From Paludibacteraceae bacterium (GTDB lineage Bacteria > Bacteroidota > Bacteroidia > Bacteroidales > Paludibacteraceae), in contig JAKSKX010000001.1 in NCBI GenBank assembly GCA_024401535.1, positions 248,001 through 312,000 on the forward strand: a stretch of 64,000 nucleotides of DNA, written 5' to 3'. Position 1 is the first letter of the stretch; every line of letters starts with the position of its first letter. Below are positions 50,094 to 60,220 of the stretch, piece by piece. A program made the position numbers and the translations under genes. The notes under the pieces are model-generated. The model searched no databases and was not told where the DNA came from. It saw only the letters and a program-made list of their open reading frames with translations.

Positions 50094-50921
50094 CTACTCC
50101 TCAAAAGACACACTCTTGCAGCCGTAGAATGTCCTGATGTCGTAAGACTTCTTGCTTTTCTTGGAGACAATCACAACAAGGTCGTCACATCCCTCGAAGG
50201 CATCTTTTCCGATAGACTTGACAGTGGCAGGAATACGCACAACCTTGAGGTTCTTGGCGTCCTTGAAAGCACCATTGCCGATAGTCTTCACGTTGCTGGG
50301 AACGGTATATTCAGTGGAATCGCTGGAATAGAATCTGAGAAGCTCCCTGCTTCCCTTGTCAATCATCGCACCATTGTCTAGCGAAAGGTATGAGTTGTTA
50401 GGATCTATATCAAGCTGGCAGTCGCTCATGAACGCATTAGGTGCGATATGCACGACATTAGGGCCGATATGAACTCTCTTGAGGTTAGGACATCCGGCAA
50501 AGGCTTCCTCCTCGATATAAGCTACGGAATTTGAGAGAAGGATATGCTTCAAGTTAGTGCAGTTCTTGAAGGTCTCGCTCCTGATAATTGAAATGTTACT
50601 AGGAACAACGACAGTCTCTATGTCAGTGTTGTTCATGAACGTACCTCTTTTGACAGAGTTGTACCAAACTGGGATGGTAACATTCTTCTCACCCTTAGGC
50701 ACATCACTGCTGGTATAGACGTTATTAGGGATAGAAGTCGAACCAAACGATGAAATGGGAGTCGCATTGCTGGTCGTATTTGACTGCCCCGGAGGTGCAG
50801 GTCTGTATCCGTTCAAATGACCTCCGTTTGCATAACCGCAACTACTACCATGCTTGGGGCAAATAGCGAAGGAGCCGGCACAGATTGACAAGGCTCCGAC
50901 AAAAAGTAATAAATGTTTCAT
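50094..50921 (-). CDS. Secreted LRR_5-like protein
   Basis: A 275-residue protein with signal peptide MKHLLLFVGALSICAGSFA. A Gly/Ser/Thr/Asn-rich linker follows (about 25-75). LRR_5 repeats come next (FKNCTNLKHILLSNSVAYIEEEA, FAGCPNLKRVHIGPNVVHIA, FKDAKNLKVVRIPATVKSIGKDA), with the same island design as 47243 (SYLSLDNGAMIDKGSRELLRF). It ends in the cap TFYGCKSVSFEE. A hairpin GGCTT/AAGCC (49994-50011) downstream is too weak to call a terminator. Confidence 0.87.
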   Translation of the reverse strand: MKHLLLFVGALSICAGSFAICPKHGSSCGYANGGHLNGYRPAPPGQSNTTSNATPISSFGSTSIPNNVYTSSDVPKGEKNVTIPVWYNSVKRGTFMNNTDIETVVVPSNISIIRSETFKNCTNLKHILLSNSVAYIEEEAFAGCPNLKRVHIGPNVVHIAPNAFMSDCQLDIDPNNSYLSLDNGAMIDKGSRELLRFYSSDSTEYTVPSNVKTIGNGAFKDAKNLKVVRIPATVKSIGKDAFEGCDDLVVIVSKKSKKSYDIRTFYGCKSVSFEE

Positions 50922-50950
50922 TTGATATTAGCTTTAAAGTTTGTCAAGGG

Positions 50951-50958
50951 CAAATATA
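50951..50958 (-). promoter_or_regulatory. -7 element of the LRR_5 gene at 50094
   Basis: On the minus strand TATATTTG matches TAnnTTTG, 30 bases upstream of the ATG. A CTTG lies 22 bases further upstream, slightly beyond the ideal spacing. Confidence 0.5.
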
Positions 50959-50983
50959 GGTAATAAATCATACAGTAGTACAA

Positions 50984-51235
50984 GAAAAAGGCAAAAAACA
51001 CACTTTCGAGCATGGAAACATATCTCTGCAACATATTTTTATGACTGAAATACACCGATTTAGAGTACGGGACATACTTTTTTTATACTTTTCATCAAAA
51101 TAATTATGAAATGCGCAAAATTTGCCGACTTGCGAATTAACTTTGCACCCGGAATTAAAACCAACCTGTCCTTCTGTCAAAAGGTTCTATGGGGAGACGG
51201 GCAAATATCAAGAACCTGACTTTAATTAAGTAAAA
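50984..51235 (+). promoter_or_regulatory. Upstream region of sbcD with -7 element
   Basis: The gap between the divergent LRR_5 gene and sbcD is AT-rich and has no gene. TAACTTTG at 51138-51145 matches the -7 consensus on the plus strand, about 90 bases before the sbcD ATG. The only nearby TTTG (51121-51124) is too close for a -33 element. Confidence 0.45.
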
Positions 51236-52399
51236 ATGAAGCTACTACACACAAGCGACTGGCATTTGGGCCACACATTATACAACTTCGACCGCACGCT
51301 CGAGCAGACCGCAATGATCGAGCAGATGGTGGAGTTCGCGAAAGTTAACAAGCCGGACGTGTTCTTGATAAGCGGAGACGTGTATCACACAGGACAGCCA
51401 TCTGCAGCCGTGCAGAAGTTGTTCACAGAGGCTATGCTAAAGATACACAACACCAACCCCGAAATGACCATAGTGGTGACTGCGGGAAACCATGACAGCG
51501 CATCAAAGCACGACATATTCCATAATCCTTGGAAGTCGCTAAATGTGCATACCATAGGCTCACTGGACAAGGAGGACATCGACAATCACATAATAGAGGT
51601 GCCTGGCAAATGCTTTGTCATAGCAATACCCTACTGCTACGAGAGAAGCATTCCCGAGGGCTTCTTCCAGTCGGTGCTTGACAGAGTAAGTGAACGAAAC
51701 ACAGCCGATATACCGGTTATAATGAGCGCACACACAACCATCAGCGGCTGCGACTTCTCGGGACACGACCAGACTACAGAGAACGTCATAGGCGGAATAG
51801 AGAGCCTAAACGTGGAGCAGATGGGCGAAGGTTACGACTATCTGGCTTTGGGACACATACACCACGCCCAGTTCGTGCATACGGGCAGACACAACGTCAG
51901 ATACAGCGGCTCGCCTCTTGCCATAAGCTTTGACGAGGACTACGACCACTCGGTAAGCTTGGTGGAGATAGACAAGCACGGGGAGACTCCAAAGGTTACG
52001 GAAATAAAGGTGGAGAACCCACGACCTTTGGTGTCCATACCGGAGAAAGGCACAGCTACGTGGGAGGAGGCTAAGAGGTTGCTAGAAAAGTTCCCTGACG
52101 ACAAACCGGCATACATACGACTTAACGTAAGGATAGAGAACTTCATTCCGGCAGAGGCCAACAACGACGCTGCAATGATAGCGAGGAACAAGGCCTGCGA
52201 GTTCTGCTACATCAACGCCAAGCGAGACCTAGGAACTGCTACAGAAGGCTGCGTGCTAACTATCGAGGAATTCAAGGAGACCAACCCGATTGACATCGCT
52301 ATCCAGTATGCCAAGAACCAGAGCAAAACATTGGACGACGAGTTGACGGACATGTTCAACGAAGTGGTCAGAATGGTAAGAAACGAAGACAATATCTAA
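51236..52399 (+). CDS. sbcD: Exonuclease SbcCD subunit D
   Basis: The Mre11-type nuclease subunit of SbcCD, 387 residues. The metallophosphatase motifs are complete: HTSDWHLGHTL (Asp8, His10), FLISGDVYHTGQPS, VVTAGNHDSASKHD, IMSAHTTISG and LALGHIHHAQF. C-terminal residues about 260-387 form the cap and SbcC-binding region. It is followed after 19 bases by sbcC. The complex processes DNA ends and hairpins, so it is the natural enemy of long palindromes such as those at 37.8-38.5 kb, though that link is only a remark. Confidence 0.95.
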   Translation: MKLLHTSDWHLGHTLYNFDRTLEQTAMIEQMVEFAKVNKPDVFLISGDVYHTGQPSAAVQKLFTEAMLKIHNTNPEMTIVVTAGNHDSASKHDIFHNPWKSLNVHTIGSLDKEDIDNHIIEVPGKCFVIAIPYCYERSIPEGFFQSVLDRVSERNTADIPVIMSAHTTISGCDFSGHDQTTENVIGGIESLNVEQMGEGYDYLALGHIHHAQFVHTGRHNVRYSGSPLAISFDEDYDHSVSLVEIDKHGETPKVTEIKVENPRPLVSIPEKGTATWEEAKRLLEKFPDDKPAYIRLNVRIENFIPAEANNDAAMIARNKACEFCYINAKRDLGTATEGCVLTIEEFKETNPIDIAIQYAKNQSKTLDDELTDMFNEVVRMVRNEDNI

Positions 52400-52418
52400 T
52401 CTAAAAACTATCTGTTTT

Positions 52419-55400
52419 ATGAAGCTAAAGAAACTTACAATACATAATCTCGCATCCATAGAGGACGCAGTCATAGATTTTGACAAAACACCACTAGCAG
52501 ACAGCGAGGTGTTTCTTATCTCTGGAAAGACAGGAGCAGGCAAGTCAACAATACTTGACGCTATATGCCTTGCCCTATACGGCAACACTCCTCGATACAA
52601 GGGCACAGAAATGCAAGGAAACACAATCGACGAGGTCAAGATAAGCGACCCTAGGCAGATATTGCGCAGAAATACTGGAGAAGGTTTCGCAAGCCTCACT
52701 TTCATAGGAAACAACGGTGTAAACTATGAAGCGAAATGGTATATAAAGAGAGCGCACAAGAAAGCCGCAGGAAGCATACAAAAAAAGGAGTGGACATTGA
52801 CAAACCTTGACACTAACTTGGTCTTGAACAAGGACAAGGAAATCGAGGAGGAGATTCAGAACGTAGCCACAGGACTAGACTTCAGCCAGTTCTGCAGGAC
52901 AACCATGCTCGCTCAAGGCGAATTCACAAAATTCCTAAACAGCGGAGACAACGAGAGGGCTGCCATACTCGAAAAAATCACAGGTCTTGACATCTACTCA
53001 AAGATTGGCGTAAAGATATACGAGCAGACAAACTCCAAGAAGTCTGCCTATGAAGACGCCCAAAGAGAGGTGAAAAACACGTCAGTGATGACTCCCGAAG
53101 AGATAGCCGACAAAAAGGCTGAAATAGACAGCAAACAGACCGAACAGCAGAAACTAAAGGCTGAGGCTCAGGCTGTGCATAACAAGCTATCATGGATAGA
53201 GACTGCGGAAATGCTGGAGAAGAAGCGCAACGACGCAAAGTCAGCCCTTGACGAAATCCTAAGAACAGCCAACAGCCAGGAGTTCAAGGACAAGGAGAAG
53301 CTATGTACACAGTGGACTGAGACCATAGAGGCCCGCAAATGGCTCAATGACTGGAGCAGCGCACAAAATACCATAGCCAAACAAATAGAAGCCCTAAAAG
53401 CCGCAAAAACAAGTTATTCCGAGCTAAAGGGAGGTGAACAGTGGCTAAGGAACGACGCTCTTGAGACACAAGGCAAGATAGTGGTACTCACAGAGACCTT
53501 GGAGGCTGAGAAGGACAGAGAGGAGATATATGGTAACGCACAGACTATAAGCAGTCTGCTAAAGGCCATAGAGGACGGAAGGTCAAACATCTCAGCCAAC
53601 AGAAAGAAAATAAATGACATAGAGGCAAAACTTGAAAAGGAGCTCGTTCCTAACAGAAACGAGGCTGTCTCCTTATTGGACAAGGCAGAGACTGACTTCA
53701 AGGCCAAACAGTCAGAACTAGCCACTCAGGAGCAGAGCCTTGAAGAAGCCAACCTTACACATCTTCACAAAATGAAGGAGCAGTCAAACTCTGACCTTTC
53801 ATGCATCGAGCATGCCAAGGACGAGCTAAATGACTTGGCTAAGATACGAGAGGAACAGGAGAGCAGAAAAAAGCAGATGGCTGACAAGGAAAAGGAAATA
53901 TCCAAGCTAAAGCAGGAGGCAGAAGCTCTAAAACCGCTAATAGATAGCGCTGAGGAGCATGAAGCTTCAACAAGGGAAACTTTGAACAAGCAGTCAGCCA
54001 CAGTAAACGAGTGGGCAAAGGAAATGCGTGCAAAACTCAAGGTTGGAGACACCTGCCCGGTATGCGGACAGAAAATAACAGCCGAGTTTGAACACGAGGA
54101 CGTACTAAGCAAACTATTGGCTCAGTCAGAGGAAGCATGGAAAGAGGCAGCCAAAAACCTTCAAGACTTGAAGGACAAGGCAAACAAGTTGAATGCGAAC
54201 ATCTCGGCACAGACATCTTCATTAGAGGATGACAAGAAAAGTCTCGAGAACAGCACTGCCCTATCAAGCGCAGAACAGGATGCTATGGATGCGTGTAAGA
54301 AATGCGGCATAGACACCATTGACGACAGCATCTGGAAAAGTCTTTTCAACATTGAAGAGAAGACAAGGGTTTTCTTGGAAGAAATATCCGACAAGATATC
54401 TTCAGCCGAAAAACTTGAGAAGCAGGTCAACAACACACGCAAAGAGCTTGAATTCCTACGCAAGAAGAAGGACGAGGCTCATAACAATGTCGAGGCGACA
54501 AACTCCAAAATCAAGGATCTAGAAGGCGAAATAAATACATACTCCAGCCTAATAAAGAACAAAGGCACAGAAGTAGCCGATGCAGAGGTCAGTGTAAGGA
54601 AACATCTTGCAGACTCAAGCTGGACTAACGACTGGAACGCAGACATTGAATTGTTCATAAACGAACTTAACTCGGCAGTTCAGAAGTACGAAGACAACAG
54701 GAAATCCCTACAGTCCTTGCAGAACGCCCTAAAAGAGAAGAACACCAACATAGAAAACGTGGCTAAGGCTATGCACGCAGTGGCTGAGCTAAAGCCCGAC
54801 TGGAGCGACGCACAGCCCTTAGAAGTTACAGAAGTTCGTGACCTATTGAACAAGGCCTACGGTCTAGGCAACTACATAAAGTCAGCTATGGACAAGCAGA
54901 ACGAGGCTACGTCCACAGCCCAAGTCATGGAGTTGAATCTCAACGGATACTATGACAAGAACAGCTGTATGAATGCAGACATACTTGCTCAGCTTGACAA
55001 GTATTCTCAATCTGAGATTTCAGCCAAGAACTCGGAAATCAAGGACTTGAACGACCAGAAGATATCAATCTCGACCATATTGGATCAATCCGAGAACGAT
55101 ATCAAGGAGCATTATTCCCAAAAACCAGTATTCGAAGATAATGACAATACAGCAACACTAAGCGTCAAAATCAATGACATAGAGAAGCAATCAAAGGATT
55201 TGAGCGAAAGCATAGGAGCATTGAACCTACAGCTTCAGCAGAACGACGAGAACCAGAGAAAGCTCGGCAACCTAATAGCTGACTGTGAAAGCAAAAAGAA
55301 GGTGTACGAGAAGTGGGAGTGCCTAAACTCTCTTTTCGGTGATGCTACCGGCAACAAGTTCCGCAAGATTGCACAGAGTTTCGTGCTTTCAAACCTTATC

Positions 55401-55817
55401 CATGCGGCTAACAGCTACATGAGAACTTTGACAGAAAGATACACCCTAAAGGTCAATCCGGGAACTTTCGTAATCATGCTCGAAGATGCATTCCAGGGCT
55501 ACGAGACAAGAGCGGCAAGCACTATTTCCGGCGGCGAGGGATTCCTTGTGTCACTTGCTCTTGCATTGGCATTGAGCGACATAGGAAACAGACTTTCAGT
55601 CGATACCCTATTCATTGACGAGGGATTCGGAACTTTGAGCGGAGAGCCGTTGCACAACGCCATAAACACACTTCGCACGCTTCATTCCAAGTCAGGCAGA
55701 CACGTCGGCATAATCAGCCACGTGGAGGAGCTAAAGGAGCGAATTCCTGTGCAGATTCAGGTTAAACAGGACGGAAACAACTCGAGCAGCGAGGTCAATG
55801 TAATTTCACATAGCTAA
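52419..55817 (+). CDS. sbcC: Exonuclease SbcCD subunit C
   Basis: The Rad50-type ATPase of 1132 residues. Walker A is GKTGAGKST (36-44). Long coiled-coil arms span about 180-530 and 570-950, around the zinc hook CPVC at 546-549. The ABC signature TISGGEGFLVSLALALALS lies near 1035, and Walker B TLFIDEGFGTLSGEPL near 1064. D-loop and His-switch regions follow. With SbcD it cleaves hairpins and blocked DNA ends. Confidence 0.96.
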   Translation: MKLKKLTIHNLASIEDAVIDFDKTPLADSEVFLISGKTGAGKSTILDAICLALYGNTPRYKGTEMQGNTIDEVKISDPRQILRRNTGEGFASLTFIGNNGVNYEAKWYIKRAHKKAAGSIQKKEWTLTNLDTNLVLNKDKEIEEEIQNVATGLDFSQFCRTTMLAQGEFTKFLNSGDNERAAILEKITGLDIYSKIGVKIYEQTNSKKSAYEDAQREVKNTSVMTPEEIADKKAEIDSKQTEQQKLKAEAQAVHNKLSWIETAEMLEKKRNDAKSALDEILRTANSQEFKDKEKLCTQWTETIEARKWLNDWSSAQNTIAKQIEALKAAKTSYSELKGGEQWLRNDALETQGKIVVLTETLEAEKDREEIYGNAQTISSLLKAIEDGRSNISANRKKINDIEAKLEKELVPNRNEAVSLLDKAETDFKAKQSELATQEQSLEEANLTHLHKMKEQSNSDLSCIEHAKDELNDLAKIREEQESRKKQMADKEKEISKLKQEAEALKPLIDSAEEHEASTRETLNKQSATVNEWAKEMRAKLKVGDTCPVCGQKITAEFEHEDVLSKLLAQSEEAWKEAAKNLQDLKDKANKLNANISAQTSSLEDDKKSLENSTALSSAEQDAMDACKKCGIDTIDDSIWKSLFNIEEKTRVFLEEISDKISSAEKLEKQVNNTRKELEFLRKKKDEAHNNVEATNSKIKDLEGEINTYSSLIKNKGTEVADAEVSVRKHLADSSWTNDWNADIELFINELNSAVQKYEDNRKSLQSLQNALKEKNTNIENVAKAMHAVAELKPDWSDAQPLEVTEVRDLLNKAYGLGNYIKSAMDKQNEATSTAQVMELNLNGYYDKNSCMNADILAQLDKYSQSEISAKNSEIKDLNDQKISISTILDQSENDIKEHYSQKPVFEDNDNTATLSVKINDIEKQSKDLSESIGALNLQLQQNDENQRKLGNLIADCESKKKVYEKWECLNSLFGDATGNKFRKIAQSFVLSNLIHAANSYMRTLTERYTLKVNPGTFVIMLEDAFQGYETRAASTISGGEGFLVSLALALALSDIGNRLSVDTLFIDEGFGTLSGEPLHNAINTLRTLHSKSGRHVGIISHVEELKERIPVQIQVKQDGNNSSSEVNVISHS

Positions 55818-55873
55818 AAGGTTATTTTTACATTTTTAACCAACTCAGAGGTACTGCATTTAACAAAATGTAG

Positions 55874-55881
55874 TACCTTTG
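55874..55881 (+). promoter_or_regulatory. -7 element before the isomerase-like gene
   Basis: TACCTTTG matches TAnnTTTG exactly, 23 bases upstream of the ATG at 55905. No -33 element was seen. Confidence 0.55.
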
Positions 55882-55904
55882 CTTTATAACAACTAAAAGG
55901 TAAT

Positions 55905-56672
55905 ATGAGAAGAATTGGATTGAACCTATACGGACCCTGTTCCAAGCAGGCAATGAAGGATGAGGATTTGATGACAGCTGTCAAATCTGCAGGCATAGAC
56001 TATGTGGAGCCATGCGTACTGCTTGGCGGACTTACTCACGACAACCCTTCATTCTGGACTTTTGAAAAGTTCCAAAACATGCACAGACTAATGGACAGCA
56101 TAGGATTGGGAGTGCAGTCTATACACGTTGTGACCGAGCATATAGAAAACTGCTCCGAAGAAATCATCAAACTTGCCAAAGAATACGGAATCAAGCACTT
56201 TATAGTAGGTATGCCAAACCCTCTTGAAGAGAATGTGCTGGTTGAAAGAGCCAAGACTCTATGCGCTGTAGCATCGGAAACAGAGTCTTGCGGCGCACGT
56301 ATCCTTATCCATAACAATCAGCCGGACACAGCTGTCAAAATCAACGGAAAGACTGCTTTGGAGCTACTGGTCGGCCTATGCGATGGAAAGGTCGGAATGC
56401 AGTTGGACTTGGGATGGTGTGCGGCAGGAGGCGAAGATCCAATCGCATTCCTAAACCACAACAGGGATATGGTGGAGTCTCTGCACTTCAAGGACTTCGA
56501 AAAGCCGGGAGTGTCAAACTCTGACGTGGCCATAGGTAGCGGAACCATTGACTCGAAAAGCGCAATAAGATTCGCCACTGAGCATGGTATTCCTATGCTC
56601 ATAGACCAGGATTCCTACGCCGACATTCAGGCTGACCTAAAGAAATCATACGACTTCATCGTTGCCAACTGA
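55905..56672 (+). CDS. Sugar phosphate isomerase/epimerase-like TIM barrel protein
   Basis: A 255-residue protein of the AP-endonuclease-2/xylose-isomerase-like TIM barrel superfamily. Conserved acidic and His residues fit a metal site: AGIDYVEPCVLL (Glu), ARILIHNNQPD (His/Asn), VGMQLDLGWCAAGGEDP (Asp) and VESLHFKDFEK (His, Asp). The substrate cannot be predicted. The closing segment IPMLIDQDSYADIQADLKKSYDFI is typical for the family. Stand-alone gene with its own -7 element. Confidence 0.85.
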   Translation: MRRIGLNLYGPCSKQAMKDEDLMTAVKSAGIDYVEPCVLLGGLTHDNPSFWTFEKFQNMHRLMDSIGLGVQSIHVVTEHIENCSEEIIKLAKEYGIKHFIVGMPNPLEENVLVERAKTLCAVASETESCGARILIHNNQPDTAVKINGKTALELLVGLCDGKVGMQLDLGWCAAGGEDPIAFLNHNRDMVESLHFKDFEKPGVSNSDVAIGSGTIDSKSAIRFATEHGIPMLIDQDSYADIQADLKKSYDFIVAN

Positions 56673-56924
56673 TTATCAGGATTGTTCATGACTGAAAAGA
56701 TGAATTTTAAGAGAATCTAATGGCTTTCAGCGGCATATTGTGTCTTTGGTAGGGGCATCTTGAACACTCTACAATAAGAACTGAAGAAAGAACGAATAAA
56801 AAATATGGCAAGACCTGTAGCGCATCTGCTGCAGGTCTTGCTCGCTATATACTACCCTTGTACCCATATATCGGCATCAACAATCAAATATTTTGCGCCG
56901 AAGGTGCTAATAATCAAGATTTTA
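56673..56924. other. Intergenic region with a long hairpin
   Basis: GCAAGACCTG (56808-56817) and CAGGTCTTGC (56832-56841) form a perfect 10-bp stem extended by TAGC/GCTG wobble pairs. On the minus strand it is followed by an AT-rich tract (ATATTTTTTATTC). No gene feeds it from the right, and a small plus-strand frame over it lacks coding character. I take it as a possible terminator or structured element of unknown use. Confidence 0.4.
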
Positions 56925-56956
56925 TTTGGAAGTCTCTCAGATATTCACTATCTTTG
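56925..56956 (+). promoter_or_regulatory. Full promoter before the SprT-like remnant
   Basis: TTTG (56925-56928), a 20-base spacer and TATCTTTG (56949-56956) match both consensus elements, about 43 bases upstream of an ATG at 56999. Confidence 0.7.
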
Positions 56957-56998
56957 CATTACCGTTCGGATAAATATAAACCTATCAATTATTGACCT

Positions 56999-57300
56999 AT
57001 GGAAATAACAAAAAAAGGTGTCAGCATAAGATTTAAGAATACAACAAGAAGTATTCCAGTGGCATTCTACCGCCATGCAAATGCAGTATAATGAAAGGCT
57101 ATAGTCTTTTGGGAAGACACACATATTCTGTGGCTAAGGACTCTAAAAAAATTGGTCATATTTGGATTGCCTATAATGTGGATTGGAATGAAGAAGATCT
57201 GTGCGAAGTAGTAATTCATGAAATGGTACACCATTACGTCCAGATGATAAAAGGTCATAAAGGTGGACTGTTGGGGCATAACAGGAAATTCAAAACATAG
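56999..57300 (+). pseudogene. SprT-like zinc metalloprotease remnant, split in two frames
   Basis: A 30-residue frame from 56999 (MEITKKGVSIRFKNTTRS...) ends at TAA 57089-57091, overlapping the ATG (57091) of a 69-residue frame. The second frame carries a zincin motif, EVVIHEMVHHYVQ (HExxH), followed by GHKGGLLGHNRKF, which resembles the SprT-like pattern where a third ligand follows. It stops right after that point, lacking the usual C-terminal part, and the two frames together are shorter than SprT-like proteins. A promoter with both elements precedes it, so it may still be transcribed. Alternatively the two ORFs are genuine overlapping small genes. Confidence 0.55.
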
Positions 57301-57457
57301 ATACATTAGTGGCTCAATCAAAATCATGCGCATTTTACAGCCGTACAAAGGCTCTGTGACGATTACCGACATAGTGTCGAAAACTTGCAAAAATCGAAAA
57401 TATGCGTTTTTAGTGCTTTTTTAGGCGATTTATGACGTTTATGTCAAAAATTATTAG

Positions 57458-57465
57458 TATCTTTG
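57458..57465 (+). promoter_or_regulatory. -7 element of gyrA
   Basis: TATCTTTG, an exact consensus match, lies 36 bases before the gyrA ATG. The sequence between 57301 and 57457 shows no other gene. Confidence 0.55.
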
Positions 57466-57501
57466 CGTAGATAAAAAGAAACTTAAAAAAGAACTAAGAG
57501 A

Positions 57502-60150
57502 ATGTCAGAAGACAGAATTATTAAAGTGGACATCAACGAGGAGATGAGAAACTCCTACAGAGATTACGCCATGTCTGTCATCGTGGCAAGAGCGTTGCCT
57601 GATGCTCGTGACGGTTTGAAACCCGTACACCGCCGCGTACTGTACGGTATGCACGAGCTTGGACTAACAGCCGAGAAGCCAACAAAGAAGTGTGCCCGTA
57701 TCGTCGGAGAAGTACTCGGAAAGTACCACCCACACGGAGACAGTTCTGTGTATGGAACTTTGGTGCGTCTTGCCCAGGGATGGAACATGCGTTATACTCT
57801 TGCTGATGGTCAGGGTAACTTCGGTAGTGTGGACGGCGACTCTCCTGCTGCAATGCGATACACTGAGGCAAGACTTCAGAAGATATCTGCAGAGTTGCTA
57901 AGAGACATCGAAAAAGAGACCGTAGATTTCCAAGACAACTTTGACGGCGAATACCAGGAGCCTACAGTATTGCCAACTCGTGTGCCTAACCTAATCGTTA
58001 ACGGTGCAGCTGGTATTGCAGTAGGTATGGCTACAAATATGCCTCCTCATAACCTATCGGACACTTTGGACACTGTGATTGCATACGTTCGCAATCCAGA
58101 GATAGACGACGAGGAGATGATAAAGATTATCAAGGCTCCGGACTTCCCAACAGGAGGTATCATCTGCGGCTACCAGGGTGTAAAGGACGCATACCTCAAG
58201 GGACAGGGAAGAATCGTAATCAAGTCCAAGGCTGAAATCGAGAACGACGGAAACAGGGACAAGATTGTCGTCACTGAGATTCCTTACCAGGTAAACAAGA
58301 AGGACCTTATCGAGCAGATAGCAGACCTTGCCAAAGAGGGGAAAATCGAGGGTATCAGCAACGTAAACGACGAGTCAGACTTCGAGGGAATGCGTATAGT
58401 CATCGACTTGAAGACTAACGTGAACTCAAACGTCGTTTTGAACAAGCTGTTCAAGATGACTCCGCTACAGAGCTCATTCTCGGTTAACAGCATTGCCCTT
58501 GTTAATGGAAGACCTCAGACACTTACTCTACGCGACCAGATCAGAGTGTTTGCAGACTTCAGAATGGATGTTATCATCCGCAGAACGAAATTCGAGCTTC
58601 GTGAAGCAGAGAAGAGAGCGCATCTGTTGAAGGGACGTATCATTGCCGTTGACAATATCGACTTGGTTATACGTCTAATCCGAGAGAGTGCCACTACAGC
58701 AGAGGCTATCCAGAAGCTGCAGGACAACCTTCCACTTGATGAAATCCAGGCTAAGGACATCGTGGAAATGCGTCTTCGCGCCCTTACAGGATTGGAGATA
58801 GACAAGCTAAAGGCTGAGTTCGAGGAGGTAATGGCTTTGATTAACTACTTGAACGAGATTCTAACAAACGAGGAGCTAAGAAAGAAGATTATCATAGAGG
58901 AGCTAACTGAGGTTAAGGAGAAGTACGGAGACGAGCGTAGAACAGAGATTGACTACGTAGGCGAGAACTTCAACCCAGAGGACTTCTACTCTGACGATGA
59001 CATGATCATCACAATATCTCACCTTGGCTACGTCAAGAGCACACCGCTTGCCGAGTACAAGACTCAGGGAAGAGGCGGAGTCGGCTCGAAGGCAAGCAAC
59101 AGCCGTGACGAGGACTTCATCGAGTACATATACCAGGCATCTATGCACGACACATTGCTTCTGTTCTCTCAGAAGGGACGCTGCTACTGGCTTCGTGTAT
59201 ATGAAATCCAGCCAGGACAGAAGACATCTAAGGGACGTGCCCTACAGAACCTTATCAACCTTGAGCCTGACGACAGAATCAACGCATTTGTCAAGGTTCG
59301 CGGCTTGAACGACAAGGAGTATGTGAACTCGCACTACTTGATATTCTGTACAAAGAACGGTGTTGTCAAGCGTACATCTCTTGAACAGTACTCACGTCCA
59401 AGAACTAAGGGTGTGATAGCAATATCAATCAGAGAGGACGACGAGGTAATCAACGTAGCTCTGACAGACGGACATACAGACGTTATCATTGCCAGCAGAA
59501 ACGGTAGAGCCGTAAGATTCAAGGAGGATTCCGGAGACTTGCGTCCACTTAGCCGTGCAGCTACTGGAGTTAAGGGTATGACTCTTGATCCGAATGACCC
59601 AACTGACAAGGTTGTCGGTATGGTATGTATCGAGAAGGGTTCTAACGAGAGCTTGATGGTTGTATCAGAGAAGGGTTACGGAAAACGCTCTTACCTTGAC
59701 GACAGAGACGAGAACGGAAACATTGTGCTTGACGAGGATGGTAATCCAGCATCTCTATACCGTATCACTAAGCGTGGAGCCAAGGGTGTCAGAACTATCA
59801 ACATAACTGAAAAGACAGGCAAACTAATCGCTATAGCAGCTGTTACAGACGAGAACGATTTGATGATCATCAACACTTCTGGTATCGCTATACGTATGAA
59901 GATTGACGGTCTAAGAGTTCTAGGAAGAGCTTCTCAGGGAGTTCGTCTAATCAATCTGTCAAAGAAGAATGACATGATTGCTTCTGTATGCAAGGTTACT
60001 GCAGAGGAAGACGAGGAGGCTCAGCAGGCTGACGGAGAGGTTATGGCTGACGATGTTGTAATTAACGACGATCCGGCTGATCTTGATGCAGACACTTCGG
60101 CAGAAGATGCTGCAGCAGAGAACGACCAGACGCCTACTGACGAGGAATAA
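57502..60150 (+). CDS. gyrA: DNA gyrase subunit A
   Basis: The DNA-cleaving subunit of gyrase, 882 residues. The winged-helix region [13 protein letters not shown] and the catalytic tyrosine in [10 protein letters not shown] (Tyr120, equivalent to E. coli Tyr122) are present. The C-terminal beta-pinwheel includes a GyrA-box-like QGRGGVG at about 525-531, which argues for GyrA over ParC, and the repeats [26 protein letters not shown] and [23 protein letters not shown]. The last 50 residues are acidic. In the quinolone-determining region the sequence is [17 protein letters not shown]. The position equivalent to E. coli Asp87 is Gly85; that of Ser83 is Ser81. Confidence 0.96.
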   Translation: MSEDRIIKVDINEEMRNSYRDYAMSVIVARALPDARDGLKPVHRRVLYGMHELGLTAEKPTKKCARIVGEVLGKYHPHGDSSVYGTLVRLAQGWNMRYTLADGQGNFGSVDGDSPAAMRYTEARLQKISAELLRDIEKETVDFQDNFDGEYQEPTVLPTRVPNLIVNGAAGIAVGMATNMPPHNLSDTLDTVIAYVRNPEIDDEEMIKIIKAPDFPTGGIICGYQGVKDAYLKGQGRIVIKSKAEIENDGNRDKIVVTEIPYQVNKKDLIEQIADLAKEGKIEGISNVNDESDFEGMRIVIDLKTNVNSNVVLNKLFKMTPLQSSFSVNSIALVNGRPQTLTLRDQIRVFADFRMDVIIRRTKFELREAEKRAHLLKGRIIAVDNIDLVIRLIRESATTAEAIQKLQDNLPLDEIQAKDIVEMRLRALTGLEIDKLKAEFEEVMALINYLNEILTNEELRKKIIIEELTEVKEKYGDERRTEIDYVGENFNPEDFYSDDDMIITISHLGYVKSTPLAEYKTQGRGGVGSKASNSRDEDFIEYIYQASMHDTLLLFSQKGRCYWLRVYEIQPGQKTSKGRALQNLINLEPDDRINAFVKVRGLNDKEYVNSHYLIFCTKNGVVKRTSLEQYSRPRTKGVIAISIREDDEVINVALTDGHTDVIIASRNGRAVRFKEDSGDLRPLSRAATGVKGMTLDPNDPTDKVVGMVCIEKGSNESLMVVSEKGYGKRSYLDDRDENGNIVLDEDGNPASLYRITKRGAKGVRTINITEKTGKLIAIAAVTDENDLMIINTSGIAIRMKIDGLRVLGRASQGVRLINLSKKNDMIASVCKVTAEEDEEAQQADGEVMADDVVINDDPADLDADTSAEDAAAENDQTPTDEE

Positions 60151-60160
60151 AAAAATAACA

Positions 60161-60184
60161 GTCTTGGGCAGCAAAGCCCAAGAC
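60161..60184 (+). terminator. Hairpin after gyrA
   Basis: A perfect 9-bp stem (GTCTTGGGC / GCCCAAGAC) with loop AGCAAA is followed by TTCATTT. The T tract is short, so partial readthrough into the TPR gene (ATG 60221) is likely. No -7 element was found between the hairpin and that ATG. Confidence 0.65.
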
Positions 60185-60220
60185 TTCATTTAAGAACAAA
60201 TAACAAACTTAATAGACAAA

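Noticed and set aside
56805..57008. 67-residue plus-strand ORF
   Set aside because: It begins on the hairpin at 56808-56841 and runs through the promoter of the SprT-like remnant; no homology recognised.
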